Shown: in pieces, positions 55,446 to 63,792 of the stretch
Position numbering within the stretch: position 1 is the first letter of the stretch
Layout: the number at the start of each line of letters is the position of its first letter
Source of the DNA: Curvibacter sp. CHRR-16
GTDB taxonomy: Bacteria > Pseudomonadota > Gammaproteobacteria > Burkholderiales > Burkholderiaceae_C
Length of the DNA: 64,000 bases
Direction of reading: 5' to 3'
NCBI RefSeq assembly: GCF_018474005.1
Contig: NZ_JAHCSH010000002.1
Location: 620,001-684,000, forward strand
Program-made: the position numbers and the translations under genes
The notes under the pieces: model-generated
What the model was told of the DNA's origin: nothing
The model's database searches: none
The model's input: only the letters and a program-made list of their open reading frames with translations

Positions 55446-55883
55446 TTACCAGCGACGGCGGCTGGCGGACTCTTCCAATTCGATGTCCAAGTTGTAGCTG
55501 CGGGCAGCGTCGGCGTCGTACTGGATTTCGTATTCGGCCACATGCTGACCCACTTGGGCGGGCAGTGAGTAAGCACTGATCATGGCAGACACAGCGCCTT
55601 CTGTACCGAAGCCTTGTGCGTAGTATTCGATGATGCCGGCCAGTTCAGCCACAGGCACAGACAGTGCGGCTGTAGCCAAAACCAGCAAAATCAGTTGGGC
55701 AAACAACACAGACAGGGTGTCTTCGCTGATCAAGGTCTTGAAGTTGTCGATGGCTACCACGGCGATCAGAGCGCAAACGATGAACTTGAGTGCCACAGCG
55801 GTGTAGTAGAAACCGCGTTGTTGGGAAGCGTTGGCGCGTTCAGCGCGGGCAACGGTGGCAAAGCTGGTAGTAGTGGTAGACAT
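55446..55883 (-). CDS. Hypothetical small membrane protein
   Basis: I do not recognise a family. From the ATG at 55883 (AAGGAG eight bases upstream) the protein has 145 residues: a Ser/Thr-rich N-terminus, two hydrophobic segments (about 28-46, ALKFIVCALIAVVAIDNF; 53-75, SVLFAQLILLVLATAALSVP) and a C-terminal region of about 60 residues ending in an acidic-then-basic tail (IELEESASRRRW). It looks like an inner-membrane protein with a cytoplasmic or periplasmic tail. The leader region (55884-55988) is very AT-rich, with a TATCAAA / TTTGATA inverted repeat at 55938-55968. Confidence 0.75.
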   Translation of the reverse strand: MSTTTTSFATVARAERANASQQRGFYYTAVALKFIVCALIAVVAIDNFKTLISEDTLSVLFAQLILLVLATAALSVPVAELAGIIEYYAQGFGTEGAVSAMISAYSLPAQVGQHVAEYEIQYDADAARSYNLDIELEESASRRRW

Positions 55884-55988
55884 GTTTAACTCCTTGATTT
55901 CAACGACTCGATGGCTGAATCTTAGAGAAAACCCTAATATCAAACTAATTTATTTGATTGATTTGATAAATTTTTTCCGTGAATACAT

Positions 55989-56891
55989 CTACGCACGGTT
56001 TTTGCGCACACCCGCCCACAGCATCAGCACTACCCCCAGCAGCACCACGCCCACAGCCGACCACTCCAGAGGAGAAACCTGCTCGTGCAGCACCCCCACA
56101 CCGAGCAGCATGGCAATAACAGGGTTCACAAAGGTGTAGCTAGAAGCCAATGCAGAACTGCTGCGCTGCAGCAACACCATGTAGGCGCTGAACGCCAACA
56201 GCGAACCAAACACCACCAAATAGGCCCACGCCACCCACACCGTTGGCTCGGTAGAAAGCGTGGGCCGCTCGCCCACAAACCACGAGATAGCCCACAGCAC
56301 CAGCCCCCCAGCCAGCATTTCGCTGGCAAAGCCCATAGCACCGGGGGCCAACTCCAGCCCACGTTGGCTCAGCACACTGCCCAGCGCCCAGCCCAAGCAT
56401 GCCAGCGTGATGGCCAGCAAACCCTGCGGCGAGGCCTGAAAGCCATTGCCTTGGGTCAACAACAGCACACCGCCCAAACCGACCGCAATTGACGCCCACT
56501 CCAGCGCACTGGTGCGCACACCAAAGCACTGGTTGATGAGCGCAATCATCATGGGCACCACGGCAATAAAGGCCACCACCAAACCCGAGCCAACGCTGGT
56601 TTGCGCTACCGCCGTCAGCCCCATACCGCCGCCCATCATGAGCGTACCGATAACCACTGCACTGCCCCACTGGCGCAGCGTGGGCCATGCATCACCACGC
56701 CAGCGCACCCACACCAAGAGCAAGGAGCCCGCAGCCAAAAAGCGTGTGGCCGAACCAAACAAGGGGGGGAAGCCCTCCAGCATGAATTTGATGGCCGTAT
56801 AGGTGGAACCCCATACCAGCCAAGTAACCAGCAAACAGGCAACGATAAGGGACGACAGCGCCTTGGCATGCGCTGTAGAAGCAGTAGACAT
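55989..56891 (-). CDS. EamA-family (DMT) transporter
   Basis: The 300-residue protein has ten predicted membrane helices in two EamA repeats: LVTWLVWGSTYTAIKFMLEG near the start of the first, and AFSAYMVLLQRSSSALASSY with TFVNPVIAMLLGVGVLHEQV in the second. Such exporters move metabolites or amino acids; the substrate is unknown. The start ATG overlaps the stop of the uracil-DNA glycosylase gene by one base (TAATG), so it is translationally coupled to the tsaB-rimI-udg unit. Confidence 0.92.
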   Translation of the reverse strand: MSTASTAHAKALSSLIVACLLVTWLVWGSTYTAIKFMLEGFPPLFGSATRFLAAGSLLLVWVRWRGDAWPTLRQWGSAVVIGTLMMGGGMGLTAVAQTSVGSGLVVAFIAVVPMMIALINQCFGVRTSALEWASIAVGLGGVLLLTQGNGFQASPQGLLAITLACLGWALGSVLSQRGLELAPGAMGFASEMLAGGLVLWAISWFVGERPTLSTEPTVWVAWAYLVVFGSLLAFSAYMVLLQRSSSALASSYTFVNPVIAMLLGVGVLHEQVSPLEWSAVGVVLLGVVLMLWAGVRKNRA

Positions 56892-57673
56892 TAAGAATTC
56901 TCCAGAGCGTCCCAGGCCAGACACCAGTCGGCCCAAGCCTGCGCCTTGTCGGCGCTATTGCGCAGCAGCATCTTGGGGTGGTAACTCACCACCAGCGGGA
57001 TGCCGCCGTAACGAAACACTTGGCCGCGCAATTTGCCCGGCGGGGCATGGACCAAGTGCGGGGTTTCTGTAGCCAGCAGGCTTTGTGCCGCAAAGCGCCC
57101 CAGCGCCACGATGACGCGGGGCTGTACGTGGGCGATTTCGGCATCCAGATGCAGGCGACACTGGGCCATGTCGGCCGGACTGGGCAACTGGCCCACGGGG
57201 GGACGACAACGCACGACATTGACCACGCGCGCACCTGCAGCACCCGCACCGCTGCGGCTAGCGCCCACGGCCTTGAGCATGTTGTCCAGCAGCAAGCCCG
57301 CATCGCCCACAAAGGGGCTGCCTGCGGCGTCTTCGGCTTCATCGGGTGGGTCACCCACCACCAACCAATGCTGGGGCTGCACAGGCAGTGCTTGCAGGGT
57401 GGAGTTGCGCCGGCCTTTGCACAAAGTGCATGCAGTGCATTGGGCTGCAGACTGCACCAGCGCATCGGCCACGCCCGCAGCAGGCGCAGGCACAGGGGCA
57501 CTGACAACGGGGCTTGGTGCAGGCGTTTGCGCCACAGGCCGGGGGGCCGGGGGAGCCGGTGGTGCTGGGTTTTCAGTGGGTGCAGGCAGGTTGGCATCTG
57601 CATCGCTGGGGTGCCACAGGCGTATGCCCATTTCTTCCAGCATGGCCTGCTGGCGTTCGTCCCAAGGCCACAT
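56891..57673 (-). CDS. Uracil-DNA glycosylase, iron-sulfur family 4/5 type
   Basis: The 260-residue enzyme removes uracil from DNA. It has an N-terminal WPWDERQQAMLEEMGIRLW helix, a Pro/Ala-rich linker (about 30-70), and then the catalytic domain. Cysteines for a 4Fe-4S cluster begin at CTACTLCKGR, and the uracil pocket includes AGSPFVGDAGLLLDNML. VNVVRCRPP and the C-terminal VSYHPKMLLRN follow. Position 1 of the usual GEAPG motif reads GDPPDEAED here, a variation seen in betaproteobacterial versions as far as I recall. It is coupled on both sides by one-base overlaps. Confidence 0.88.
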   Translation of the reverse strand: MWPWDERQQAMLEEMGIRLWHPSDADANLPAPTENPAPPAPPAPRPVAQTPAPSPVVSAPVPAPAAGVADALVQSAAQCTACTLCKGRRNSTLQALPVQPQHWLVVGDPPDEAEDAAGSPFVGDAGLLLDNMLKAVGASRSGAGAAGARVVNVVRCRPPVGQLPSPADMAQCRLHLDAEIAHVQPRVIVALGRFAAQSLLATETPHLVHAPPGKLRGQVFRYGGIPLVVSYHPKMLLRNSADKAQAWADWCLAWDALENS

Positions 57674-58191
57674 CAGACGCGCTCCTCGTGCGCAGTGCGC
57701 AAGTCCAAGCGCATCACGATAGCGTCTTCCCGCACGCCCTGCTCGGCCGGGTAGTAGCCCTTGCGCTGGCCTACCTCACGATAGCCCAAGCGTTGGTAGA
57801 GCTGGCGTGCGCGGCCATTGCCCGCACGCACCTCCAACCAGACGCACTGGGCGGTTTCACTGGTGGCCCACAGGTGCATGGCGGCCATCAAATACGCACC
57901 CAAGCCGCGCCCTTGGCACGCAGGCAGCACAGCCACGTTGAGCAAATGCGCTTCGTCCAACACGCGAAAGGCCACGTAGTAACCCAGCAACTGTTTGTGC
58001 CCATTGCGCAGCAATTGCAGGTGGTAGCCATGCTCGAGGCTGGCTTCAAAATCTTGTGCGCTCCAAGGGTGGGCATATGCCTGCTGCTCCAGCGCCGCCA
58101 CGGCGGCAACATCGGCTTGCAGCACGGGGGTTAGAAACAAGTCCAGCCCCGTGGGGGGCAGCAAGGACGTGGTGGTTGGCACAGCCTCCAT
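57673..58191 (-). CDS. rimI: Ribosomal protein S18-alanine N-acetyltransferase RimI
   Basis: The GNAT-family enzyme acetylates the N-terminal alanine of S18. The 172-residue product has ADVAAVAALEQQAYAHPWS, the acetyl-CoA-binding LLNVAVLPACQGRGLGAYL (motif A, with Q/RxxGxG/A), and the end ARQLYQRLGYREVGQRKGYY. The ATG at 58191 overlaps the tsaB stop by one base; a GTG codon just before (58194) is an alternative. The tsaB-rimI pairing is a common bacterial arrangement. Confidence 0.93.
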   Translation of the reverse strand: MEAVPTTTSLLPPTGLDLFLTPVLQADVAAVAALEQQAYAHPWSAQDFEASLEHGYHLQLLRNGHKQLLGYYVAFRVLDEAHLLNVAVLPACQGRGLGAYLMAAMHLWATSETAQCVWLEVRAGNGRARQLYQRLGYREVGQRKGYYPAEQGVREDAIVMRLDLRTAHEERV

Positions 58192-58967
58192 CACGCCACA
58201 TCTCCAACAAGGGCTTGCGCCGCTTTAGCAGCAGCACGCTCAGCCGTGGTTTGGGCTACTTTGTCGCGCACATACAGGGGCAAAGCGTCTTCGGGCGGCA
58301 CGGCCAAACCCTGGGCCCACAAGGCGGGGGCCAAGCGCAGCATGGCGGTGGCCGTTGGCATGGCCTGCACCACCGAGCCCTGTGGCAAGGCCTCCACGGG
58401 CAATTGCGCGCTGTAGACGGTCCACACATTGCCCGCCAACAGCAGCGGCACCGTGCTTGCTGCACTGCTTGCCTCGGCCTCCAGCCACTGGGCAGGACGC
58501 ATCAACCTACTGGGCTGCAACACAGACCACCGCCCCTGCGCATAGCGGTAGCGGGCGGCATACATTTCGTCCATGCGGGCGTCGAGCAAAGACCATACCT
58601 CTAGCTCGTGCAAATCCGGGGCGGCTTGCTGGCGCGCGTCTTCGGCCACCGCCAACAACGAGTCCACTGGAAGCACAGACAAGCCAGCCCCCAATGCCAA
58701 ACCTTGCGCCACCGAACAGGCGGTGCGCAGCCCCGTGAACGAACCCGGCCCCATACCAAAAGCAATGCCCTGCAACTGCGTCCACACCAGGCCCGCATCC
58801 CCCATGAGGCGCTGCACAGCGGGAATCAAATCCACGGACGATTGGGCCGCACCTGCCCCTTGGTAGGCGTGCACGGTGCCTGCCGCATTGCACACGGCCA
58901 CACTGAGTTGCTCGGTACCTGTGTCCAAGGCCAGCCATGCGGCAGAAGGGGCGGAATTACGATGCAT
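58191..58967 (-). CDS. tsaB: tRNA t6A biosynthesis protein TsaB
   Basis: TsaB is the inactive paralogue that partners TsaD and TsaE in transferring the threonylcarbamoyl group to A37 of ANN-decoding tRNAs. The 258-residue product shows WLALDTGTEQLSVAVCNAAG at the start, then LQGIAFGMGPGSFTGLRTAC (about 65-84), the YeaZ signature. It is divergent from dacB, with 33 bases between starts. Sua5, an earlier enzyme of the same pathway, is encoded about 4 kb away at 62696-63790. Confidence 0.94.
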   Translation of the reverse strand: MHRNSAPSAAWLALDTGTEQLSVAVCNAAGTVHAYQGAGAAQSSVDLIPAVQRLMGDAGLVWTQLQGIAFGMGPGSFTGLRTACSVAQGLALGAGLSVLPVDSLLAVAEDARQQAAPDLHELEVWSLLDARMDEMYAARYRYAQGRWSVLQPSRLMRPAQWLEAEASSAASTVPLLLAGNVWTVYSAQLPVEALPQGSVVQAMPTATAMLRLAPALWAQGLAVPPEDALPLYVRDKVAQTTAERAAAKAAQALVGDVA

Positions 58968-59000
58968 CCCCCGATTATCGCGGCAGCTTGCACGCCCATA

Positions 59001-60509
59001 ATGACAGCCATGCGCCCCCCCTTATTTCACGCCCTCTGGATTGCCTGTACCACCTGCTTGTGGTTAGCGCCCTCTACCGTCCAAGCATCTACCAGCGGGC
59101 TGCCGCCTGCTGTGCAGCAAGCGCTGGCGCAAGCCCGCATCCCCAGTGAGGCCCTGTCCGTGGTGGTGCAGCCTTTGGACAGCAACGCCACAGCAGGTGC
59201 CCCACGCCTGCAGTGGCGTGCAGACGTATCCATGAACCCCGCCTCCACCATGAAGCTACTCACGACTTGGGCGGCTCTGGATCAACTGGGCCCAGCGTTC
59301 AACTGGAGCACGCCCGTTTATGTGGATGGCCCGGTGCGCAACGGCACGCTGCAAGGCAACCTCTACATCCAAGGCCAAGGCGACCCCAAGCTGGTGCTAG
59401 AACAACTGTGGTTGCTGCTGCGCAAGGTGCAAGGCTTGGGCATACGCCAAATACAAGGCGATGTGGTGCTCGACCACAGTGCGTTTGCCCTGCCCGAGCG
59501 GGATCCCGGCAGCTTCGATGGTGAACCACTGCGGCCCTACAACGTGGCACCCAGCGCGCTGCTGGTCAACTTTCACAGCTTGGCCATTACGTTTCGACCC
59601 CCAGTAGGAGGCACGGGTAGCGCAGTGGCCAGCGTGCAATACGACCCGCCACTGGCAGGGGTGGACATGCCCGCCAGCGTGCCATTGAACACCAGCGCCC
59701 GCGACTGCGGCGACTACCGCAGCAGCCTGCAAGCTGACTGGAGCGACCCGCTGCGCATACGCTGGCGCGGCAGCTACCCCGCAGTCTGTGGTGAGAGAAC
59801 ATGGCCCGTGGCCTACGCCAGCCCTAACGACTACGCGCCGCGCGCGCTGGCTGGGTTGTGGAGCAGCATGGGTGGCAGCGTGACAGGCCAAGTGCGCTGG
59901 GGTAGCGTGCCAGCCGCGCTGCTGGCCCAGCCGCCAGCCTTGGTGCACGCATCGCCACCGCTGAGCGAAATCGTGCGCGACATCAACAAGTTCAGCAACA
60001 ACGTGATGGCGCAGCAGGTGTTCTTGAGTCTGGCTTTGCAGCGCAAAAACAGCAATGCCAGCAACGCAGCCATCGCGCCCAGCCCCGTCACATGGGACAA
60101 CGCACGCCAAAACCTGTTGGACTGGTGGCACCAGCGGGTAGATCCCCAAGGGCAAACGCAAGACCCCTTGGTGGACAACGGCAGCGGGCTATCGCGCAAT
60201 GAGCGCATCAGCGCGGCAGCCATGGCCTTGCTGCTGCACAAGGCCTACCGCAGCCCCACCATGCCCGAACTGATGGCATCCCTGCCCGTGCAAGGCCAAG
60301 ACGGCACCATGCGCCGCACCAGCGCCAGCAGTGTGGGCAGCGCCCACCTGAAAACCGGCAGCTTGAACAATGTATTGGCACGCGCAGGCTACGTGTTGGG
60401 GGCCAGTGGCGAGCGCTATGTGGTGGTAGTGCTGGTGAACCACCCACAGGCCGGACAAGCACGGCCTGCGGTGGAGGCTTTGATCGAGTGGGTTATGCGG
60501 GAGCGTTGA
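59001..60509 (+). CDS. dacB: D-alanyl-D-alanine carboxypeptidase/endopeptidase (PBP4, DacB)
   Basis: A periplasmic class C penicillin-binding protein that trims or cleaves peptidoglycan cross-links. The 502-residue product has a signal peptide (about 1-28, ending PSTVQAS). The active-site motifs are Ser-Thr-Met-Lys in SMNPASTMKLLTTW (SxxK), SNN in FSNNVMAQQV (SxN), and HLKTGSLNNV (KTG). A large insertion domain lies between the first two motifs, as in the S13 family. The ATG at 59001 is followed by another at 59010; either could start. The 3' end overlaps the convergent GGDEF-EAL gene by 17 bases. Confidence 0.93.
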   Translation: MTAMRPPLFHALWIACTTCLWLAPSTVQASTSGLPPAVQQALAQARIPSEALSVVVQPLDSNATAGAPRLQWRADVSMNPASTMKLLTTWAALDQLGPAFNWSTPVYVDGPVRNGTLQGNLYIQGQGDPKLVLEQLWLLLRKVQGLGIRQIQGDVVLDHSAFALPERDPGSFDGEPLRPYNVAPSALLVNFHSLAITFRPPVGGTGSAVASVQYDPPLAGVDMPASVPLNTSARDCGDYRSSLQADWSDPLRIRWRGSYPAVCGERTWPVAYASPNDYAPRALAGLWSSMGGSVTGQVRWGSVPAALLAQPPALVHASPPLSEIVRDINKFSNNVMAQQVFLSLALQRKNSNASNAAIAPSPVTWDNARQNLLDWWHQRVDPQGQTQDPLVDNGSGLSRNERISAAAMALLLHKAYRSPTMPELMASLPVQGQDGTMRRTSASSVGSAHLKTGSLNNVLARAGYVLGASGERYVVVVLVNHPQAGQARPAVEALIEWVMRER

Positions 60510-62658
60510 GTGCGGGAGTGTTGAGCACTTCTTGCACGCCGGGCAAGCGCGGGTCTTGATCCCACTCGCGCAGCCACAGCTCCAGCACCATGTCGTCCAT
60601 GGGGCGGGCAAAGTAATAGCCCTGCGCGTAATCGCAGCCCGCCTCCATGAGCAGGCGGCACTGCTCGGCCGTCTCCACCCCTTCGGCCACCACTTGCAAA
60701 CCCAGCGCATGGGCCATGGTGATCATGGCGCGGCACAGCACCATTTGGGTCGAACCAGGCTGCAGGTTGCGCACAAAGCTTTGGTCGATTTTGATGAAGT
60801 CGATATCGAACTTCTGCAAGTACGACAGCGAAGAGTAGCCGGTGCCAAAGTCATCGAGCGCCACTTGCACACCGGCTTCGCCCCAAGCCAGCAACTGCTG
60901 GTGCACGCCGTCGTGGTTGTCCAACAGCATGCCCTCGGTAATCTCCACCACAATGGCCTGCCCGGGCAAGCCCAATTCGCCCAAGCGCTCCAACCACAAA
61001 GCCGTGGTGCCAAAGCGCGAATAGAACTGCACTGGGGAGCAGTTGATACTGATCTGGAAATCCGGCTGGAAGTGGGAGCGCCAGCGCAGCGCTTGGTCTG
61101 CCGCTTGCTCAAATACCCAATTGCCAATCTCCACAATGCGCCCAGTGCTCTCGGCCAAGGGCACAAAGTCGGCCGGGCTCACAAAACCCAACTGCGGATG
61201 CTGCCAGCGCAGCAAGGCCTCCACCTTGTGCACCACACCACTTCGCAAATCCACGATGGGTTGGTACACCAGCTTGAACTGATCCTCTTGCAAAGCCACA
61301 CGCAGATCTTGGGTCAGGCGGCTGCGGCGCATGGCTTCTTGGTGCATGTCCGGCGTGAAAAAGCAGTACTGGTTGCGGCCCTTGGATTTGGCCACGTACA
61401 AAGCCTCATCGGCATGTTTGTACAGGGTTTCAGCACTCAAACCATCACCGGGGAAAACAGCCACGCCGATACTGGCAGATACGTAGGCCTGCTCACCAGC
61501 CAACTCGTACACCGACTCCAAGTGTTTGAGCAAGCTATCGAGCAAGGGCTTGATATCCTCTTGTTCGTACAAATCGGTGAGCAAAATCGTGAACTCATCG
61601 CCCCCCATGCGGGCCACGGTATCACTGGCGCGCATATGGTTGCGCAGGCGCTGCGCCGCTTGCACCAACAGGGTGTCGCCGCTGTCATGCCCCAAGGTGT
61701 CGTTGACTTCCTTGAAACGGTCCAAGTCGATAAACAGGACGGCAAAACCCTTGTCCACACGCTGGCAGCGATCGATTTCGTATTCGATGCGCTCGCGCAG
61801 CATGCGGCGGTTGGGCAAGCCTGTCAGGCTGTCGTAGAGCGCCTGCTGGCGTATCGTTTCTTCGGCTTTTTTTCGTTGTGTGATGTCGGTGTGCGTCCCC
61901 AACAAACGCAGTGGTTTGCCTTGCGCATCGCGGCTGACTACTGCGCCACGGGACATGACCCACTTCCAGCTCCCGTCTTTGCAGCGCATGCGGCGCTCGA
62001 CACTGAAGGTGCTCCCGCCCTCAGACAAGGCACTGTTCACATGGGCATAAACGGTCGGCAAATCGTCGGGGTGGGTGAGCTCGTCGAGCAAGAGGTTGTG
62101 CACCTCCAAATCACCCGGTGCATAGCCGTACATGGCCAGCAAACTGTTGCTCAAATAGAGTTTTTTGGCAGGAACATGCAAATCCCAAATGCCATCCCCC
62201 ACACTGGAGAGCACCAACTGCCAGCGCTCTTCCCCTACTTGCTGGGCGATTTCCAGCAACTTGCGCTCTTGGATGTTGTGCAACAAGCCCTTGGCGTGCG
62301 ATGGTTTGGCCAAATTCGGGTCGGACTTGGTGAGCATGCCTTGGACATGGAACCAGCAGTACCCCATGCTGGCGTGTTTGATACGCACATCCACACTGAA
62401 TATCTGGCGCGGTTGCTCCATGGCCGCCTCTAGGGCCATTTGCAAGGGCACCATGTCGGCTGGGTGCAGTAAATCGGCCATATCCATTAACGCCGCAGAG
62501 TCACCCACACCACCGTAGCCCAGCACACTGTCCATACCCAGCATATGGGTGAAAGCTTGCTGCGAAAAGTCCCACTCCCACAGAGCGGCTTGTCCGGCTT
62601 GCAAATAACCGAGCACATCTGTCTCGGGGGAGGCGTGGTTGGTCATGGTGGCGGGCAT
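60493..62658 (-). CDS. PAS-GGDEF-EAL cyclic-di-GMP protein
   Basis: The protein is about 721 residues with no membrane segment. It has two PAS-type folds (about 15-115 and 130-255; the second ends GTHTDITQRKKAEETIRQQA), a GGDEF domain (about 265-425) with an intact RMGGDEFTILL, and an EAL domain (about 435-695). The EAL part keeps KVEALLRWQHP, ISINCSPVQF, DDFGTGYSSLSYL, KIDQSFV and VVAEGVET. Both catalytic motifs look complete, so it may make and degrade c-di-GMP under PAS control. Starts at 62658 (MPATMTNH) or 62646 are equally plausible; neither has a clear Shine-Dalgarno. Confidence 0.92.
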   Translation of the reverse strand: MPATMTNHASPETDVLGYLQAGQAALWEWDFSQQAFTHMLGMDSVLGYGGVGDSAALMDMADLLHPADMVPLQMALEAAMEQPRQIFSVDVRIKHASMGYCWFHVQGMLTKSDPNLAKPSHAKGLLHNIQERKLLEIAQQVGEERWQLVLSSVGDGIWDLHVPAKKLYLSNSLLAMYGYAPGDLEVHNLLLDELTHPDDLPTVYAHVNSALSEGGSTFSVERRMRCKDGSWKWVMSRGAVVSRDAQGKPLRLLGTHTDITQRKKAEETIRQQALYDSLTGLPNRRMLRERIEYEIDRCQRVDKGFAVLFIDLDRFKEVNDTLGHDSGDTLLVQAAQRLRNHMRASDTVARMGGDEFTILLTDLYEQEDIKPLLDSLLKHLESVYELAGEQAYVSASIGVAVFPGDGLSAETLYKHADEALYVAKSKGRNQYCFFTPDMHQEAMRRSRLTQDLRVALQEDQFKLVYQPIVDLRSGVVHKVEALLRWQHPQLGFVSPADFVPLAESTGRIVEIGNWVFEQAADQALRWRSHFQPDFQISINCSPVQFYSRFGTTALWLERLGELGLPGQAIVVEITEGMLLDNHDGVHQQLLAWGEAGVQVALDDFGTGYSSLSYLQKFDIDFIKIDQSFVRNLQPGSTQMVLCRAMITMAHALGLQVVAEGVETAEQCRLLMEAGCDYAQGYYFARPMDDMVLELWLREWDQDPRLPGVQEVLNTPALNAPA

Positions 62659-62695
62659 ATTACCAATGAACGAACCCTTTATAACGAAACTGGGC

Positions 62696-63790
62696 TTAGG
62701 CAGCGGCTCTTTGTAGCCTATCGCGCACCCCATCCCAGTCGCTGCCAGCAGGAGGGGCCTCTACCCAAATCAAGCCTACGCCCGTATCGTCCATCGCGCG
62801 CAAGCGTGCAAACAACTCATGGGCTGCGGCTGCAGCACTGCTGGGCATGCGGTAGCTGCTAACCAAGGCGGCAGGAAATTTGAGCGGGCTGCGGTGGTAC
62901 AGGGCGATGCGCGCAGGCTGGTCTGGGGCGGTTTTGGTGGGTTTGCCGTGCTGCAACATGTCCAGCGCCTGCGCCAGTTGCTGGGCGTCCATCAAGCGCA
63001 CTGTGGCGCGTGGTGCGTAGTGCGATTCCAACGTGCCCGAGGCCTTGGGTGCAGCCAAACTGGGCTGCAACGCCCGTCCCTGCTGCTGGTCTAGCTCCTG
63101 ATTGGATAGCAATTTGCGCCCACAGGCTTGCAAGACTTGCTCTGGCGTGATGGCTCCGGGACGCAGCAGCACGGGTTCACCGCGCGTGCAATCGATGATG
63201 GTGGACTCAATGCCCACATCGCACGCGCCACCATCGAGCACCAACAGGCGATCGCCCAACTCGCTGGCCACATGCGCCGCTGTGGTGGGGCTGACGCGGC
63301 CAAAGCGGTTGGCACTGGGGGCGGCCAGCCCCCACACGATCTGGGTGGCACCGCCTACTTCGGGCGAAGCGGGTTGGCGCAAGCGCTCCAGCAAAGCCAT
63401 GGCCACGGGGTGCGCCGGACAGCGCACGCCCACACTGGCTTGGCCGCCAGCCGCCGCATCGGCCACGCCAGCGCGGCGCGGCAAAATCAGGGTGAGCGGG
63501 CCGGGCCAGAAGGCATCCATAAGGGCTCGGGCAAAGTCGGGCACGCGCTCGCAGTAATGGTCCACCCCGCTGTGGCCGCCATCCAGCGCTGCCACGTGAA
63601 CAATGAGCGGGTGGTCTGCTGGACGGCCTTTGCTGCTGAATATCTGCGCCACAGCCTGCGGCTGGTCGGCATCGGCCGCCAAGCCATACACCGTCTCGGT
63701 GGGCAAGCCCAGCAATGCACCGCTGCGCAGTGCAGCGGCGGCCAAATCCAAACTGGTGGCCAGTTGCGCTGGCGCGGTGGAAACAATCAT
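62696..63790 (-). CDS. sua5: L-threonylcarbamoyladenylate synthase, Sua5 type
   Basis: Makes threonylcarbamoyl-AMP from threonine, bicarbonate and ATP for the tRNA t6A modification. From the ATG at 63790 the protein has 364 residues. The YrdC domain (about 10-215) has GALLGLPTETVYGLAADADQ, FSSKGRPADHPLIVHV and LAAPSANRFGRVSPT. An extended C-terminal Sua5 domain (SGTLESHYAPRATVRLMDA and on) distinguishes it from the short TsaC. The frame is open upstream, but that part overlaps purK. It starts 2 bases after the purK stop, so the two are likely cotranscribed. Confidence 0.94.
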   Translation of the reverse strand: MIVSTAPAQLATSLDLAAAALRSGALLGLPTETVYGLAADADQPQAVAQIFSSKGRPADHPLIVHVAALDGGHSGVDHYCERVPDFARALMDAFWPGPLTLILPRRAGVADAAAGGQASVGVRCPAHPVAMALLERLRQPASPEVGGATQIVWGLAAPSANRFGRVSPTTAAHVASELGDRLLVLDGGACDVGIESTIIDCTRGEPVLLRPGAITPEQVLQACGRKLLSNQELDQQQGRALQPSLAAPKASGTLESHYAPRATVRLMDAQQLAQALDMLQHGKPTKTAPDQPARIALYHRSPLKFPAALVSSYRMPSSAAAAAHELFARLRAMDDTGVGLIWVEAPPAGSDWDGVRDRLQRAAA

Positions 63791-63792
63791 GC

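Noticed and set aside
60532..62433. 633-codon plus-strand open frame opposite the PAS-GGDEF-EAL gene
   Set aside because: The minus strand carries complete GGDEF and EAL motifs; the plus frame is His/Gln-rich with no domain.
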